Assembly (NCBI RefSeq): GCF_021129155.1
Contig: NZ_JAJOMC010000001.1
Location: 1-64,000 of the forward strand
Direction: 5' to 3'
DNA length: 64,000 bases
Source: Arthrobacter sp. AK04
GTDB taxonomy: Bacteria > Actinomycetota > Actinomycetes > Actinomycetales > Micrococcaceae
Shown: positions 17,996-26,630 of the stretch, piece by piece
How positions within the stretch are numbered: the first letter of the stretch is position 1
How the letters are laid out: every line of letters begins with the position of its first letter
The notes under the pieces: generated by a model
The model's input: only the letters and a program-made list of their open reading frames with translations
What the model was told of the DNA's origin: nothing
The model's database searches: none
Translations under genes and position numbers: made by a program

Positions 17996-19725
17996 ACCGT
18001 CTCCTCCGCTGCCAGCTGGGAGGAGACGATCTCGCGGTACGTCTCCGATGTCTCCAGCAGCTCGCGGTGCGTTCCGCGCCCCACGATCCTGCCGCCGTCG
18101 AGCACTAAGATCTGGTCCGCGTCCACGATGCTGGAGACGCGCTGGGCGATGATCACCAGTGTGGCGCCGGCGGTGCTGCGCTTGAGGGCCTGCCGCAGCC
18201 GGGCGTCGGTGCCGGTGTCCAGCGAGGAGAACGAGTCGTCGAAGATGTACAGCTCGGGGCGTTTCACCAGGGCCCGGGCGATGGCCAGCCGCTGCCGCTG
18301 CCCGCCGGAGACGTTGGTGCCGCCCTGGCTGATGGGCGCGTCCAGCCCGCCGTCCATCCGCTCCACGAAGTCGCGGGCCTGGGCGATTTCGAGCGCGGTC
18401 CAGAGCTCGTCCTCGGTGGCGTCCGGTTTGCCGTACTGCAGATTGCTGCGGACGGTGCCGCTGAACAGGTAGGGCCGCTGCGGGACCAGGCCGATGTGCC
18501 CCCAGAGCAGGTCCGGGTGCAGCTCGCGGACGTCCACGCCGTTCATCCGGACCGAGCCTTCCGTGGCGTCGAAAAGTCTCGGCATGAGGTTCACCAGGGT
18601 GGTCTTGCCGGATCCGGTGCTGCCAATGATCGCCGTCGTCTGCCCTGCCCTGGCGGTGAAGCTGATCCCGGACAGGACCGGCTGGTCGGCACCCGGGTAA
18701 GCGAATCCGACGTCGCGCATTTCCAGCTCGCCGCGGCGCACGTCGCTGCTTAGGGGGTTCTTGGGCGGGCGGACGCTGGACTCGGTGCGCAGCACCTCCC
18801 CGATCCGGTCAGCGGAGACGGCGGCGCGCGGGATCATCACGGCCATGAAGGTGGCCATCATGACGGACATCAGGATCTGGATCAGGTAGCTCAGGAAGGC
18901 GATGAGCGTGCCCACCTGCATGGAGCCGTCCTGGATGCGGAATGAGCCGAACCAGATCACGGCCACGGACGAGACGTTCAGCACCAGCATCACCATGGGG
19001 AAGGCGAGCGCCATCAGCCGGCCGGCGCGGAGGGCGGTGTCCGTGACGTCCTCGTTGGCGCGGGCGAAGCGTTCGGTCTCAATGTCCTCGCGGACGAAGG
19101 CACGGACCACGCGGATGCCGGTGAGCTGCTCGCGGAGGACGCGGTTCACGGTGTCGATCCGTTTCTGCATCTTGCGGAATAGCGGCACCATCCGGACGGT
19201 GATCAGGCCGACGGCGATCAGCAGCACCGGGACGGCGACGGCGATCAGCCAGGACAGCTGCACGTCCTGCCGCACGGCCATGATCACCCCGCCGATGCTG
19301 AGCATGGGGGCGGTGACCAGCATGGTGGCGGACATGAGCACCAGCTGCTGGACCTGCTGGACGTCGTTGGTGGACCTTGTGATGAGGCTGGGCGCACCGA
19401 ACTTGGTGACTTCCTGTTCGGAGAACTCCCCCACGCGTTTGAAGATCGCGCCGCGGAGGTCCCGGCCCACGCCCATCGCGGCCTTCGCCGCGAAGTACAC
19501 CGCGATCACCGCGCACACGATCTGCAGCAGCGTGATCCCCAGCATCACCCCGCCCAGGCTCAGGATGTAGCCGATGTTCGCCTTGGCCACGCCCTCGTCG
19601 ATGATGTCCGCGTTCAGGGTAGGCAGGTACAGGGACGCGATGGACTGCGCCAGCTGGAAAACCACGACGGCGGCCAGCAGCGGCCGGTGCGGCCGCAGGT
19701 ATTCAACAAGCAGCTTCCAGAGCAA
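17992..19725 (-). CDS. ABC exporter subunit, first of a heterodimeric pair
   Basis: The 577-residue half-transporter has six hydrophobic segments (for example PTLNADIIDEGVAKANIGYI opening the first loop) and an ATPase domain with Walker A GSTGSGKTT, a canonical signature NVSGGQRQRLA and Walker B ELYIFDDSFSSLDTG. The Walker B ends in D-D instead of D-E, so this site lacks the catalytic Glu. The partner's Walker B has DE. One degenerate and one competent site is the normal arrangement in asymmetric heterodimeric exporters. The gene precedes its partner with a 4-base overlap. About 160 bases upstream separate it from the TAXI gene; no regulator gene is adjacent. Confidence 0.93.
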   Translation of the reverse strand: MLWKLLVEYLRPHRPLLAAVVVFQLAQSIASLYLPTLNADIIDEGVAKANIGYILSLGGVMLGITLLQIVCAVIAVYFAAKAAMGVGRDLRGAIFKRVGEFSEQEVTKFGAPSLITRSTNDVQQVQQLVLMSATMLVTAPMLSIGGVIMAVRQDVQLSWLIAVAVPVLLIAVGLITVRMVPLFRKMQKRIDTVNRVLREQLTGIRVVRAFVREDIETERFARANEDVTDTALRAGRLMALAFPMVMLVLNVSSVAVIWFGSFRIQDGSMQVGTLIAFLSYLIQILMSVMMATFMAVMIPRAAVSADRIGEVLRTESSVRPPKNPLSSDVRRGELEMRDVGFAYPGADQPVLSGISFTARAGQTTAIIGSTGSGKTTLVNLMPRLFDATEGSVRMNGVDVRELHPDLLWGHIGLVPQRPYLFSGTVRSNLQYGKPDATEDELWTALEIAQARDFVERMDGGLDAPISQGGTNVSGGQRQRLAIARALVKRPELYIFDDSFSSLDTGTDARLRQALKRSTAGATLVIIAQRVSSIVDADQILVLDGGRIVGRGTHRELLETSETYREIVSSQLAAEETV

Positions 19726-19888
19726 TTGGCGGCTCCTGACACAGTGTCCACAAGGTGTGGTGCGAAGGTCAGTTTACGTCCGGCGGCTGGGAAGTGGAGC
19801 CAGGTATTGCGGACAAGCGTTGACGTGGGATCCGGCTAGGCGTTGCTCCTGCTACCCCAGACTCGGGAGGGCTCCGGCAAGCTCAGTC

Positions 19889-20893
19889 CTAACCATGCAG
19901 CGCCTGGTAGGCGGTAACTGCTGCTGGATGCAGGGGCAGGCCGGCGGTGTTGATCAGGGTCTCCCGGCTCAGGAACTGGACGCCACGGCTGGACTGGGGA
20001 ATGAGTTCACGGGCATGGGTCACCAGGAGCTCCACCGTCCGGGTGACTGTCCGGTCGTCCAGGTCACGGCGGCAGAGCAGCAGATTCGCTACCCCTACTG
20101 TTCCGACGGCGGGAGTTCCCTCATAGCTGTTTTCAGGGATGAGGACGCGGTCGTAATAGGCGCCGTGATTTCTCCGCAGGGCTGGGATAACGGGCGAAAG
20201 TTCGAGGAACCGGAGGCCCACTTCGTTGTTGGCCGCAGCTATGGCAGCGGTGGGTACGCCACCCGACCACAGCAGCGCATCCACGGAACCGGTCCGAAGG
20301 GCAGCCAGCCCGGCATTGAGGCCGAGGTAGACCTCCCGGACAGCCCGGTCTGGAGGCCCCGCCAGCCCGGCGGCCTGGATGATCCGGTGGGCGGTAAAGG
20401 ATGTTCCTGATCCGACGGCGCCGATGGCGGCCGTTTTGCCGGCGAGGTCGCTGACGCTCCGGAGGCCGCTGTCCGTTCGCACAATGCAGTGGACGTAGTT
20501 CTCGTACACCTTTCCCAGCGCAACGATCCGGCCGGACTCGGCGGCAGCTTTCTCCACAGCGGCATCTGCCAGGGCAACCGCCAGGGTGACCTCGCCCGCC
20601 ATCAGCCGTTCGATATTTTCTAGGCTGCCCCCGGTGGTCATGGGGACGGCATTGCCGGCCACCCCATGGCGCCGGAGCGACTCCGCCAGAAGGGTGCAGA
20701 ATTCGAGGTAGAAGCCGCCGGGCTCCCCGCCGGCAATCGTCATGTTCTCCCGCTTGTCATCCGGAGTGCAGGAAGTGACGGACGGAATCATGAGGCTCGC
20801 CACCCCCCAAGTGAGTGCCGCTTTCAGGGCGGACCGCCGCGGCAGGGAGCCAGGGGGCCCTGCCGTATTCCTCATCCCTGCGTTATTCCTCAT
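19889..20893 (-). CDS. TAXI-family TRAP solute-binding lipoprotein
   Basis: The frame is open from 20941, but the ATG at 20893 overlaps the end of the kinase gene by 11 bases and gives a sensible signal, so I prefer it. The N-terminus has twin Arg (PRRSALKAAL), a hydrophobic stretch and a lipobox VTSC, predicting a surface lipoprotein. The mature part has the TAXI pattern IAGGEPGGFYLEFCTLLAE and MTTGGSLENIERLMAGEVTLAVALADAA. TAXI proteins usually feed organic acids to TRAP permeases, but none is encoded here. Its coupling to a two-component system suggests it presents a ligand to the kinase. This is inference. Confidence 0.85.
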   Translation of the reverse strand: MRNNAGMRNTAGPPGSLPRRSALKAALTWGVASLMIPSVTSCTPDDKRENMTIAGGEPGGFYLEFCTLLAESLRRHGVAGNAVPMTTGGSLENIERLMAGEVTLAVALADAAVEKAAAESGRIVALGKVYENYVHCIVRTDSGLRSVSDLAGKTAAIGAVGSGTSFTAHRIIQAAGLAGPPDRAVREVYLGLNAGLAALRTGSVDALLWSGGVPTAAIAAANNEVGLRFLELSPVIPALRRNHGAYYDRVLIPENSYEGTPAVGTVGVANLLLCRRDLDDRTVTRTVELLVTHARELIPQSSRGVQFLSRETLINTAGLPLHPAAVTAYQALHG

Positions 20894-22319
20894 GGGCGGG
20901 CCTCGCCGCAGGTGCGGCCTGGACGGGTAGGGGAAACTCAAGGCGGGCGATCAGCCCGTGCGGCACGCGATGGTCCAGGATCAGCCGGCCACCGTTTGCC
21001 CCGGCGAGTTGGTTCACGATTGTCATGCCCAGGCCGTTACCCCGGATATCCCTGTGCCTCGGAGACCGCCAGAATCTGCCGAGGGACGCCGCCCTTTCCT
21101 CCGCTGAGAGTCCCGGGCCGTCGTCGGCGACTTCTATTGCCGCCGTTCCGGGGAGGCGGCTGAGGGCAACAGTGATTCGGGCACCGGGGGCGTATTTGAT
21201 CGCATTATTGATCAGCTCCCCAACCATCTGTGCCAGTTCCGCCGGGTTGCAGCTCAGTTCCACAGGGCGGTCCGGCGCCTCCAGAAGCAGCTCCGCGCCG
21301 GAGCGCTGTGCCGCGGGCCGGGCACGCTCCACTTCTTCCTGCAGCACGATCATGGGATCTGTGAGGGATTCGGTGTGGAGCGCGGGACCAACCGCAGTTC
21401 GGGCAGCACCTTCGACCGCCCGGTGCTCCGCAGCAGCGAGCTTCAGCACGCCGTCGAGAATGTCTTCCACCCGTTCCAGTTCTGCCAGTACTTTCGCCGC
21501 AGCCTCCTGCTCCTGCTGTGTGTGCAGCTGAAGCTGCAGCAGGTCCATCCTCAGCCTCAAGGCACCCACCGGGTTGCGCAATTCATGCGATGTGTCGGCA
21601 ATCAGCTGGCGCTGGAAGTCGATGCTTTCCGTGACGGCCTGCGCCATGGTGGTGAAAGAGTGGCTCAGTTCCCGCAGCTCCGGCGGGCCGTCTTCGGGAA
21701 GGTGGCTGGTCCTGCCCGTGGCAGCAAGTTCCGTCACGGCAGAGTTCAAGCGGTGAATGGGACGCAGCACCCAGCCGGTGACCCGGGCCGCCATGAAAAG
21801 CAGTACAGCCCAGAGAGCTACGGCCACGAGGCCAACCGCGAGCCACCGCTCCCGCAGCTTCTGCCGGGCCGCATCCTGGGTGACTTCGAGCACTGCCTCG
21901 CCCAGGACCTGGTTTGCGCTTCCAAAGGACCTGGAGATCACTTCGGAGCCCGTTCCAAACGGGAGCAGCGGCGGCAACGTGGTGTTGCTGAGATTAAGGC
22001 TCGCGCTGGAAAGCGCGGTGCGGACGTCGTCGCGATCCTGATCCAATCCGCCGGAGCTCAGCGTCCCATCCTGGAGGCGGATGATGATGCCCTCGCCGTA
22101 GAGCTCGGAGTACCTGTCCATCTCCCTCTTCAGCTGCGTGGTGTCATTGTCCAGGGCGGCATCAGAGGCCACCTGCGCGAAGCGGTTGAGCGCCGCGGCA
22201 CGGTTGATCTGGAGCTCCTGTGTCAGCTCCCGGCTGGCCGACGTCAGCAGGGCGAAGGACGCGCCGACCACCATGAGGAGTGACACCAGGCTCAGCACGC
22301 CCAGGACGCGCAGCCTCAT
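20883..22319 (-). CDS. Sensor histidine kinase
   Basis: The 478-residue protein has an N-terminal membrane segment (VLGVLSLVSLLMVVGASFALL), an external domain of about 130 residues, a second membrane segment (LVAVALWAVLLFMAARVTGW) and a HAMP-like linker. The dimerisation helix carries the phospho-acceptor His245 in DTSHELRNP. The ATPase has the N-box ELINNAIKYAP, the G1 box DDGPG and the G2 box GNGLGMTIV. It overlaps the response-regulator gene by 4 bases upstream and the TAXI lipoprotein gene by 11 bases downstream. The arrangement is like TctDE-type systems that sense carboxylates, but the ligand is not shown. Confidence 0.93.
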   Translation of the reverse strand: MRLRVLGVLSLVSLLMVVGASFALLTSASRELTQELQINRAAALNRFAQVASDAALDNDTTQLKREMDRYSELYGEGIIIRLQDGTLSSGGLDQDRDDVRTALSSASLNLSNTTLPPLLPFGTGSEVISRSFGSANQVLGEAVLEVTQDAARQKLRERWLAVGLVAVALWAVLLFMAARVTGWVLRPIHRLNSAVTELAATGRTSHLPEDGPPELRELSHSFTTMAQAVTESIDFQRQLIADTSHELRNPVGALRLRMDLLQLQLHTQQEQEAAAKVLAELERVEDILDGVLKLAAAEHRAVEGAARTAVGPALHTESLTDPMIVLQEEVERARPAAQRSGAELLLEAPDRPVELSCNPAELAQMVGELINNAIKYAPGARITVALSRLPGTAAIEVADDGPGLSAEERAASLGRFWRSPRHRDIRGNGLGMTIVNQLAGANGGRLILDHRVPHGLIARLEFPLPVQAAPAARPAHEE

Positions 22320-22984
22320 GCGGGTTCCGATTCAATCCTGTAACCGACGCCGCGGACATTGATGATGAAGCCCGGCAGGTCCAGTTTTGCGCGCAGTCCC
22401 GTGAGGTGGACATCCAGGGAACGGGATGAGGCCAGGAATGCGTCCCCCCACAGCGCATCCAGGATCTGCTCCCGCGTAACCACGGACCCCGCATGCTGGA
22501 CCAGGAGCGCCAGCAGATCGAATTCCGTGGCGGTCAATGGCAGGACCCGGGATCCTACCGATGCAACGCGGCGGTCGAGGTCGACGGCGAGCGTCCCGAC
22601 TGTGAGATTGCGGTCCTGGGCTCCAGTGGTCCAGGCCATCCGCCTGGTCACGGCCTCAATCCTGGCGAGCAGTTCCACGAGTTTCACCGGTTTGACCAGG
22701 TAGTCATCGGCCCCCAGCCGGAGCCCCAGGACCACGCTCCGTTCGTCATCGCGGGCGGTGAGGATCAGAATGGGGCACTGTGTCACTTGCCGGAGTTTCC
22801 GGAGGACGTCCAGGCCGTCAAGGTCGGGCAATCCGAGATCCAGGAGAATGACGTCGAATTTCCGGTGGACCAGCAGCGCATCCGTTCCCCGGGAAACCCT
22901 GGTGGCCTTGTGCCCGGCCGACACGACGGCAGCCTCGAGGGCAGAAGCCATGGCATCGTCGTCCTCGACGATCAGCAATTCCAT
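22316..22984 (-). CDS. OmpR/PhoB-family response regulator
   Basis: The 222-residue regulator has a receiver domain with acidic D8-D10, phospho-acceptor Asp49 (VILLDLGLPD), Thr in ILTARDD and Lys in LVKPVKL. A winged-helix DNA-binding domain follows (LTATEFDLLALLVQHAGSVVTREQIL, VDVHLTGLRAKL-type recognition region). It is the first gene of the operon with the kinase and TAXI genes. It is divergent from the Nramp-family transporter, with about 180 bases between the two starts, so that transporter is a candidate target. Confidence 0.95.
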   Translation of the reverse strand: MELLIVEDDDAMASALEAAVVSAGHKATRVSRGTDALLVHRKFDVILLDLGLPDLDGLDVLRKLRQVTQCPILILTARDDERSVVLGLRLGADDYLVKPVKLVELLARIEAVTRRMAWTTGAQDRNLTVGTLAVDLDRRVASVGSRVLPLTATEFDLLALLVQHAGSVVTREQILDALWGDAFLASSRSLDVHLTGLRAKLDLPGFIINVRGVGYRIESEPA

Positions 22985-23163
22985 CTGGCTGGGTCCCTTT
23001 TCAGCTCGGTGAGCATCCGCAGAACGACATCGTATGGTGCGCCGGCGCCGAAACCTAAGGGAGTGTTAGGAAACCCTGGATTGCCTTTGATGTGGCACCA
23101 GTCACCCGTAGTTTGGCTTCAGTCCTCTTACTTTCAGGACCCCAACAACATCGAGGAGGAGCC

Positions 23164-24522
23164 ATGAGCAACGATGCCATGGACAGCATAACCCCAAGGA
23201 ATAAACGGCTGATGACCGCGGGCCAGCAGGTTCCATCCGGAGTCAGCCACGCGGACCGCGTAGACGACGACGGCGGGCGGGCCGCCAAATGGCGCATCGT
23301 CGGCCCTGGCCTGGTGGTGGCTGCCACCGGCGTGGGTGCCGCTGACATGGTGGCCACATTGGTGGCTGGTTCACGCTACGGCTACGGCCTGTTCTGGGCC
23401 GTCATTGTTGGGGTGTTCTTGAAGATCATCCTCGTTGAAGGCGCCGGACGCTACACGCTTGCCACCGGAAAGACGATTTTCGAGGGGTGGCGCTCGCTCG
23501 GCAAATGGACCACCTGGTACTTCGGCCCCTACATCATGATCTGGGGGTTCGTGTACGGGGCCACGGCCATGTCCTCGGCGGCATTGCCGCTGGCTGCGGT
23601 GTTCCCCATCCTGCCGCTGTGGGCGTGGGCCATCCTGATGGGCCTGGCAGGATTCGCCATGGTGTGGTGGGGTAAATACGCCACCTTTGAGAAGATCACC
23701 GCCGCACTGGTAGGCATGATGTTCGTTACCGTCGTTGGCCTCGCGATCATCGCCACTCCGAACATCCCCGAGATGATTGCCGGCCTGGTCCCGATGATCC
23801 CAGAGGCGAAGGACGGCGTCTTCTACACGATGGCCCTGGCCGGCGGCGTCGGCGGAACCATAACCCTGGCAGCCTACGGTTACTGGCTGCGCGAAAAGGG
23901 ATGGTACACCCCGAAGTGGATGAAGGTCATGCGGATCGACAACTCCATGGCATACGTCATGACCGGCATCTTCGTGGTGGCAATGATGATTGTGGGTGCA
24001 GAAGTTGTCCGCTCCGCCGGTGTCTCGCTGAGTGCCGGTGATGAAGGACTGCTGGGTCTCTCCGACGTGCTCAAGGCAGAGTATGGCGACGTGGTGGGTA
24101 CTGGCTTCCTGATCGGTTTCTGGGCCGCTTCCTTCTCCTCCCTTATCGGCGTCTGGAACGGTGTCTCGCTCATGTTTGCTGATTTCTGGGGCAACATGCG
24201 GGGCAAGAAATCAGGCCACGCGGACACCCGGGTGGGCGGTAAGTACTTCAAGTTCTACCTTCTCTGGCTGACGTTCCCGCCCATGATCCTGTTTGCGCTG
24301 GGCAAGCCGATCGGACTGATCCTGGCCTACGGCGCATTGGGCGCTCTCTTTATGCCCTTCCTGGCGCTCACGCTGCTGGGCCTGCTCAACGGCAAGCGGA
24401 TACCCAAGGCATGGGCGAACAAGCTGCACACGAACATCTCGCTGGGATGCTGCGCCCTGCTGTTCGTTGTCCTGGGTATCCAGCAGCTCTGGACTTCCCT
24501 CTCGCCACTCTTCGGCGGTTAG
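23164..24522 (+). CDS. Nramp-family transporter lacking the canonical metal-site motifs
   Basis: The ATG at 23164 follows GAGGAGGAGCC, a strong ribosome binding site; the product is 452 residues with about 11 hydrophobic segments. The opening of helix 1, GPGLVVAATGVGAADMVATLVAGSRYGYG, aligns with the Nramp signature but has GAAD where classical Mn/Fe transporters have DPGN. Helix 6 reads GGVGGTITLAAYGYW with no MPH. An actinobacterial Nramp-related subfamily shares this loss. The substrate may therefore not be Mn2+ or Fe2+; Mg2+ has been shown for some Nramp-related proteins. It is divergent from the response-regulator gene. A hairpin follows its stop. Confidence 0.88.
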   Translation: MSNDAMDSITPRNKRLMTAGQQVPSGVSHADRVDDDGGRAAKWRIVGPGLVVAATGVGAADMVATLVAGSRYGYGLFWAVIVGVFLKIILVEGAGRYTLATGKTIFEGWRSLGKWTTWYFGPYIMIWGFVYGATAMSSAALPLAAVFPILPLWAWAILMGLAGFAMVWWGKYATFEKITAALVGMMFVTVVGLAIIATPNIPEMIAGLVPMIPEAKDGVFYTMALAGGVGGTITLAAYGYWLREKGWYTPKWMKVMRIDNSMAYVMTGIFVVAMMIVGAEVVRSAGVSLSAGDEGLLGLSDVLKAEYGDVVGTGFLIGFWAASFSSLIGVWNGVSLMFADFWGNMRGKKSGHADTRVGGKYFKFYLLWLTFPPMILFALGKPIGLILAYGALGALFMPFLALTLLGLLNGKRIPKAWANKLHTNISLGCCALLFVVLGIQQLWTSLSPLFGG

Positions 24523-24927
24523 CCGGCTTTACAGGGTTTCCCTGTAAATCAGTCCGGGAGAACAACAACTCCGTCAATCTCGACTTTCATTCCCGGCCCC
24601 CGCCCGGCCCTACAGTGGCCCGGGCGGGGTAGGAACGCGTCTTGGCAATTCTTGGCGGAGGTCGGCGCCCTGGACCACTTGCAGCGGGGAATTCACATGT
24701 CGATGACGGACAGCACACGGACGCAGGAGCTGAAGGAGAACATCCGTCAGCCCGGAACCGCGATAACCCTGCTGGTGGGCCGGCTGGCTAGATACGCTCC
24801 TGCACGATGCAATGTTCGTTGCCGTATCCGCAGCGCTTGACCAGATCATCATCTTTGACTCTGTCGGCTTCGCCGTCGAGGACGTCTTCGGGCTGGTGGG
24901 CGCCCTCTCTCCGGTAGGCTCGCCCGG
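24523..24927. other. Intergenic region with hairpin and gene remnant
   Basis: After the transporter stop there is a hairpin at 24528-24548 and then about 240 bases with no reliable gene. An open frame at 24652-24840 has no recognisable domain. A cyclodeaminase-like remnant occupies the end (24788-24931). The area looks like the scar of a lost gene. Confidence 0.5.
24528..24548. terminator. Hairpin after the Nramp-family gene
   Basis: TTTACAGGG (24528-24536) and CCCTGTAAA (24540-24548) are exact reverse complements around TTT, six bases past the TAG. There is no T-run after it, so termination is plausible but not certain. Confidence 0.5.
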
Positions 24928-24931
24928 CTAG
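24788..24931 (+). pseudogene. Possible ornithine cyclodeaminase C-terminal remnant
   Basis: One frame reads HDAMFVAVSAALDQIIIFDSVGFAVEDVFGLVG before a TAG at 24929-24931. IIFDSVGFAVED closely resembles the C-terminal FDSVGFALED motif of ornithine cyclodeaminase/mu-crystallin proteins. No start or Rossmann fold precedes it. It overlaps the stop of the PucR gene on the other strand. I treat it as a decayed fragment. Confidence 0.4.
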
Positions 24932-26526
24932 TTGTGTTCAAGCACGTGCAGGCCCAGCCATAGCACCAGGGTGTCCTCGGGCTGGTCCAGGTCCACGCCG
25001 AAGAGGTCACGCAGGCGCTTGAGCCGGTAGCGGAGTGTGTTCTGGTGCAGGGACAAGGCTGCCGCCGTCCTTGCGGAATCGCGGGAGCAGTCCAGGTAGG
25101 TTCGCAGCGTCAGCGCGTATCCGGTGCCGTAATCGGCGTCGTACTCTTTGATCCTCCGCGCGGCAGCGGACAGAAGGTGCGGCGACTTCCGGAACGTCGC
25201 GGCAAGCTCAAGGAGGGTGAGGCGGCTGCGGACCTCCCCTGCGCTGGCGTAGGTGCCCGGGGAGCCATCCGAGGCCAGCATCAGCAGGACCAGATCAGCG
25301 TCATGCCGTGAACGGCTGATCTCCGGGACGGTGCCGACGGCGGGACCCGCCGCCGCCCGCATCTCAACTCCCAGCGAGGCCCGGGCGCGCTCGTTGAGCC
25401 GCCGGGCAAGGGCTTCGATCGAGCCCAGGGAAGGCCCGGCCGCCGCCGGAAATATTGCATAAATGGTGGGGCCCACCTGCACGCACTGGGCGCCCTGCCC
25501 GTGGGCTTCGCACTGCGTGGTCACAAGGTCTGCAATCCGGACCAGCGTGGTCTCGGCTGCCTGCCCAACCTCCGGCTGGAATGCGACGACGGCGAAAGGG
25601 CCGGAGTGCCGCAGCCCCAACTGTTCTGAAACCAGGACGGCGTCGTCCCCTCCTTCGAGGAGCCTGCGCAGCAGCTCCGCCCGCTGCTGGCGGGCAAGAT
25701 CATGGCTGCTGCGGGCGCGGAGCATATGGAGCGCCGCGATATCCGCGGCACGTTCCAGGGCCTGTTCGGCGTCAGTATCCAGGTCTCCACTCACGTCGAC
25801 AACCCAGATTGACCCCAAGGGCTCCTTCCCGGCCCGGACCGCTATCGCCAACCTGTCCATGGCCGGGCGGACGCCCTCGATCCGGACTGCCCCGGAGGAC
25901 CGGAATACCGCGGCATACTGGGCGGCATTCTCCGGCAGGTAGGGAACCTGCCGGCCAAGGATTCCCCTGCGCCGGTCCTCATCGATCGGCTGGTCCTCAA
26001 GCGTGGAGTAGGCCAGCACCTGTTCCTGCAGGTTCTCTATGGTGGTGGCCCCGCCGACCATCGCCGCGATGGCGTTCGCCAGCGCAAAAAGATCCCCCAC
26101 TCCCAGCGGCGAGACCGTGCTGCCGGCATCTGCCGAGGCATTGAGCGCGGAGTCCAGGAGCGCGTTGAGATGCCGCCACCGCACATCGTCGTCCACCACC
26201 AGGAGGGCAATGCCGGCATCGTCGGCCACCCCTGCGAGGTGTCCGACGTCCTGCTGGAGCTTCTTGACCACCACGGCGGCAAAGCCGGCTTCCGCCGCGT
26301 CCCGGATCACGCCGGCGGTATCCGGCTCCGCAGGGTGCAGCCCGATCCCGAGCAAAATGCCCCCGCGCAGCCCTTCAAGCGGCACGAAGGGGTCGTACAG
26401 CGACGGACTCATCAGGGACACCCTGGGCGGCGCCGCCCTTGAGCCAAGGACCAGTCCGGTGTCCTGGAGCATCTCCAGCAGGTGGGGCAGGTGGATGCTG
26501 CTGTTGAGCTGCGGGGCCTCGGTCAT
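24928..26526 (-). CDS. PucR-family transcriptional regulator
   Basis: The start is uncertain: the frame is open to 26637, but MTEAPQLNSS at 26526 begins the conserved region, with 26544 a second option. The product is about 532 residues. The N-terminus fits the PucR/purine-catabolism regulator ligand region (VVVKKLQQDVGHLAGVADDAGIALLVVDDDVRW). The middle is a GGDEF-like region and the C-terminus is a PucR helix-turn-helix, DSARTAAALSLHQNTLRYRLKRL. It is divergent from the GNAT-ABC-racemase operon, so it most likely controls that operon in response to a nitrogen compound. Confidence 0.88.
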   Translation of the reverse strand: MTEAPQLNSSIHLPHLLEMLQDTGLVLGSRAAPPRVSLMSPSLYDPFVPLEGLRGGILLGIGLHPAEPDTAGVIRDAAEAGFAAVVVKKLQQDVGHLAGVADDAGIALLVVDDDVRWRHLNALLDSALNASADAGSTVSPLGVGDLFALANAIAAMVGGATTIENLQEQVLAYSTLEDQPIDEDRRRGILGRQVPYLPENAAQYAAVFRSSGAVRIEGVRPAMDRLAIAVRAGKEPLGSIWVVDVSGDLDTDAEQALERAADIAALHMLRARSSHDLARQQRAELLRRLLEGGDDAVLVSEQLGLRHSGPFAVVAFQPEVGQAAETTLVRIADLVTTQCEAHGQGAQCVQVGPTIYAIFPAAAGPSLGSIEALARRLNERARASLGVEMRAAAGPAVGTVPEISRSRHDADLVLLMLASDGSPGTYASAGEVRSRLTLLELAATFRKSPHLLSAAARRIKEYDADYGTGYALTLRTYLDCSRDSARTAAALSLHQNTLRYRLKRLRDLFGVDLDQPEDTLVLWLGLHVLEHN

Positions 26527-26630
26527 AACGCCAAAGCTATCCATCCGTAGTGCTGGAACACAACAAAGGCAGGCAACCTTCGTTGGCTGCACTGAAGCCC
26601 CCGCCTGCCAGCGCAACAGATAGTTGACGC

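Noticed and set aside
16797-18152. A 451-codon plus-strand frame across the ABC exporter genes
   Set aside because: It is antisense to two well-conserved transporter genes and has Ser/Thr/Pro-rich shadow composition.
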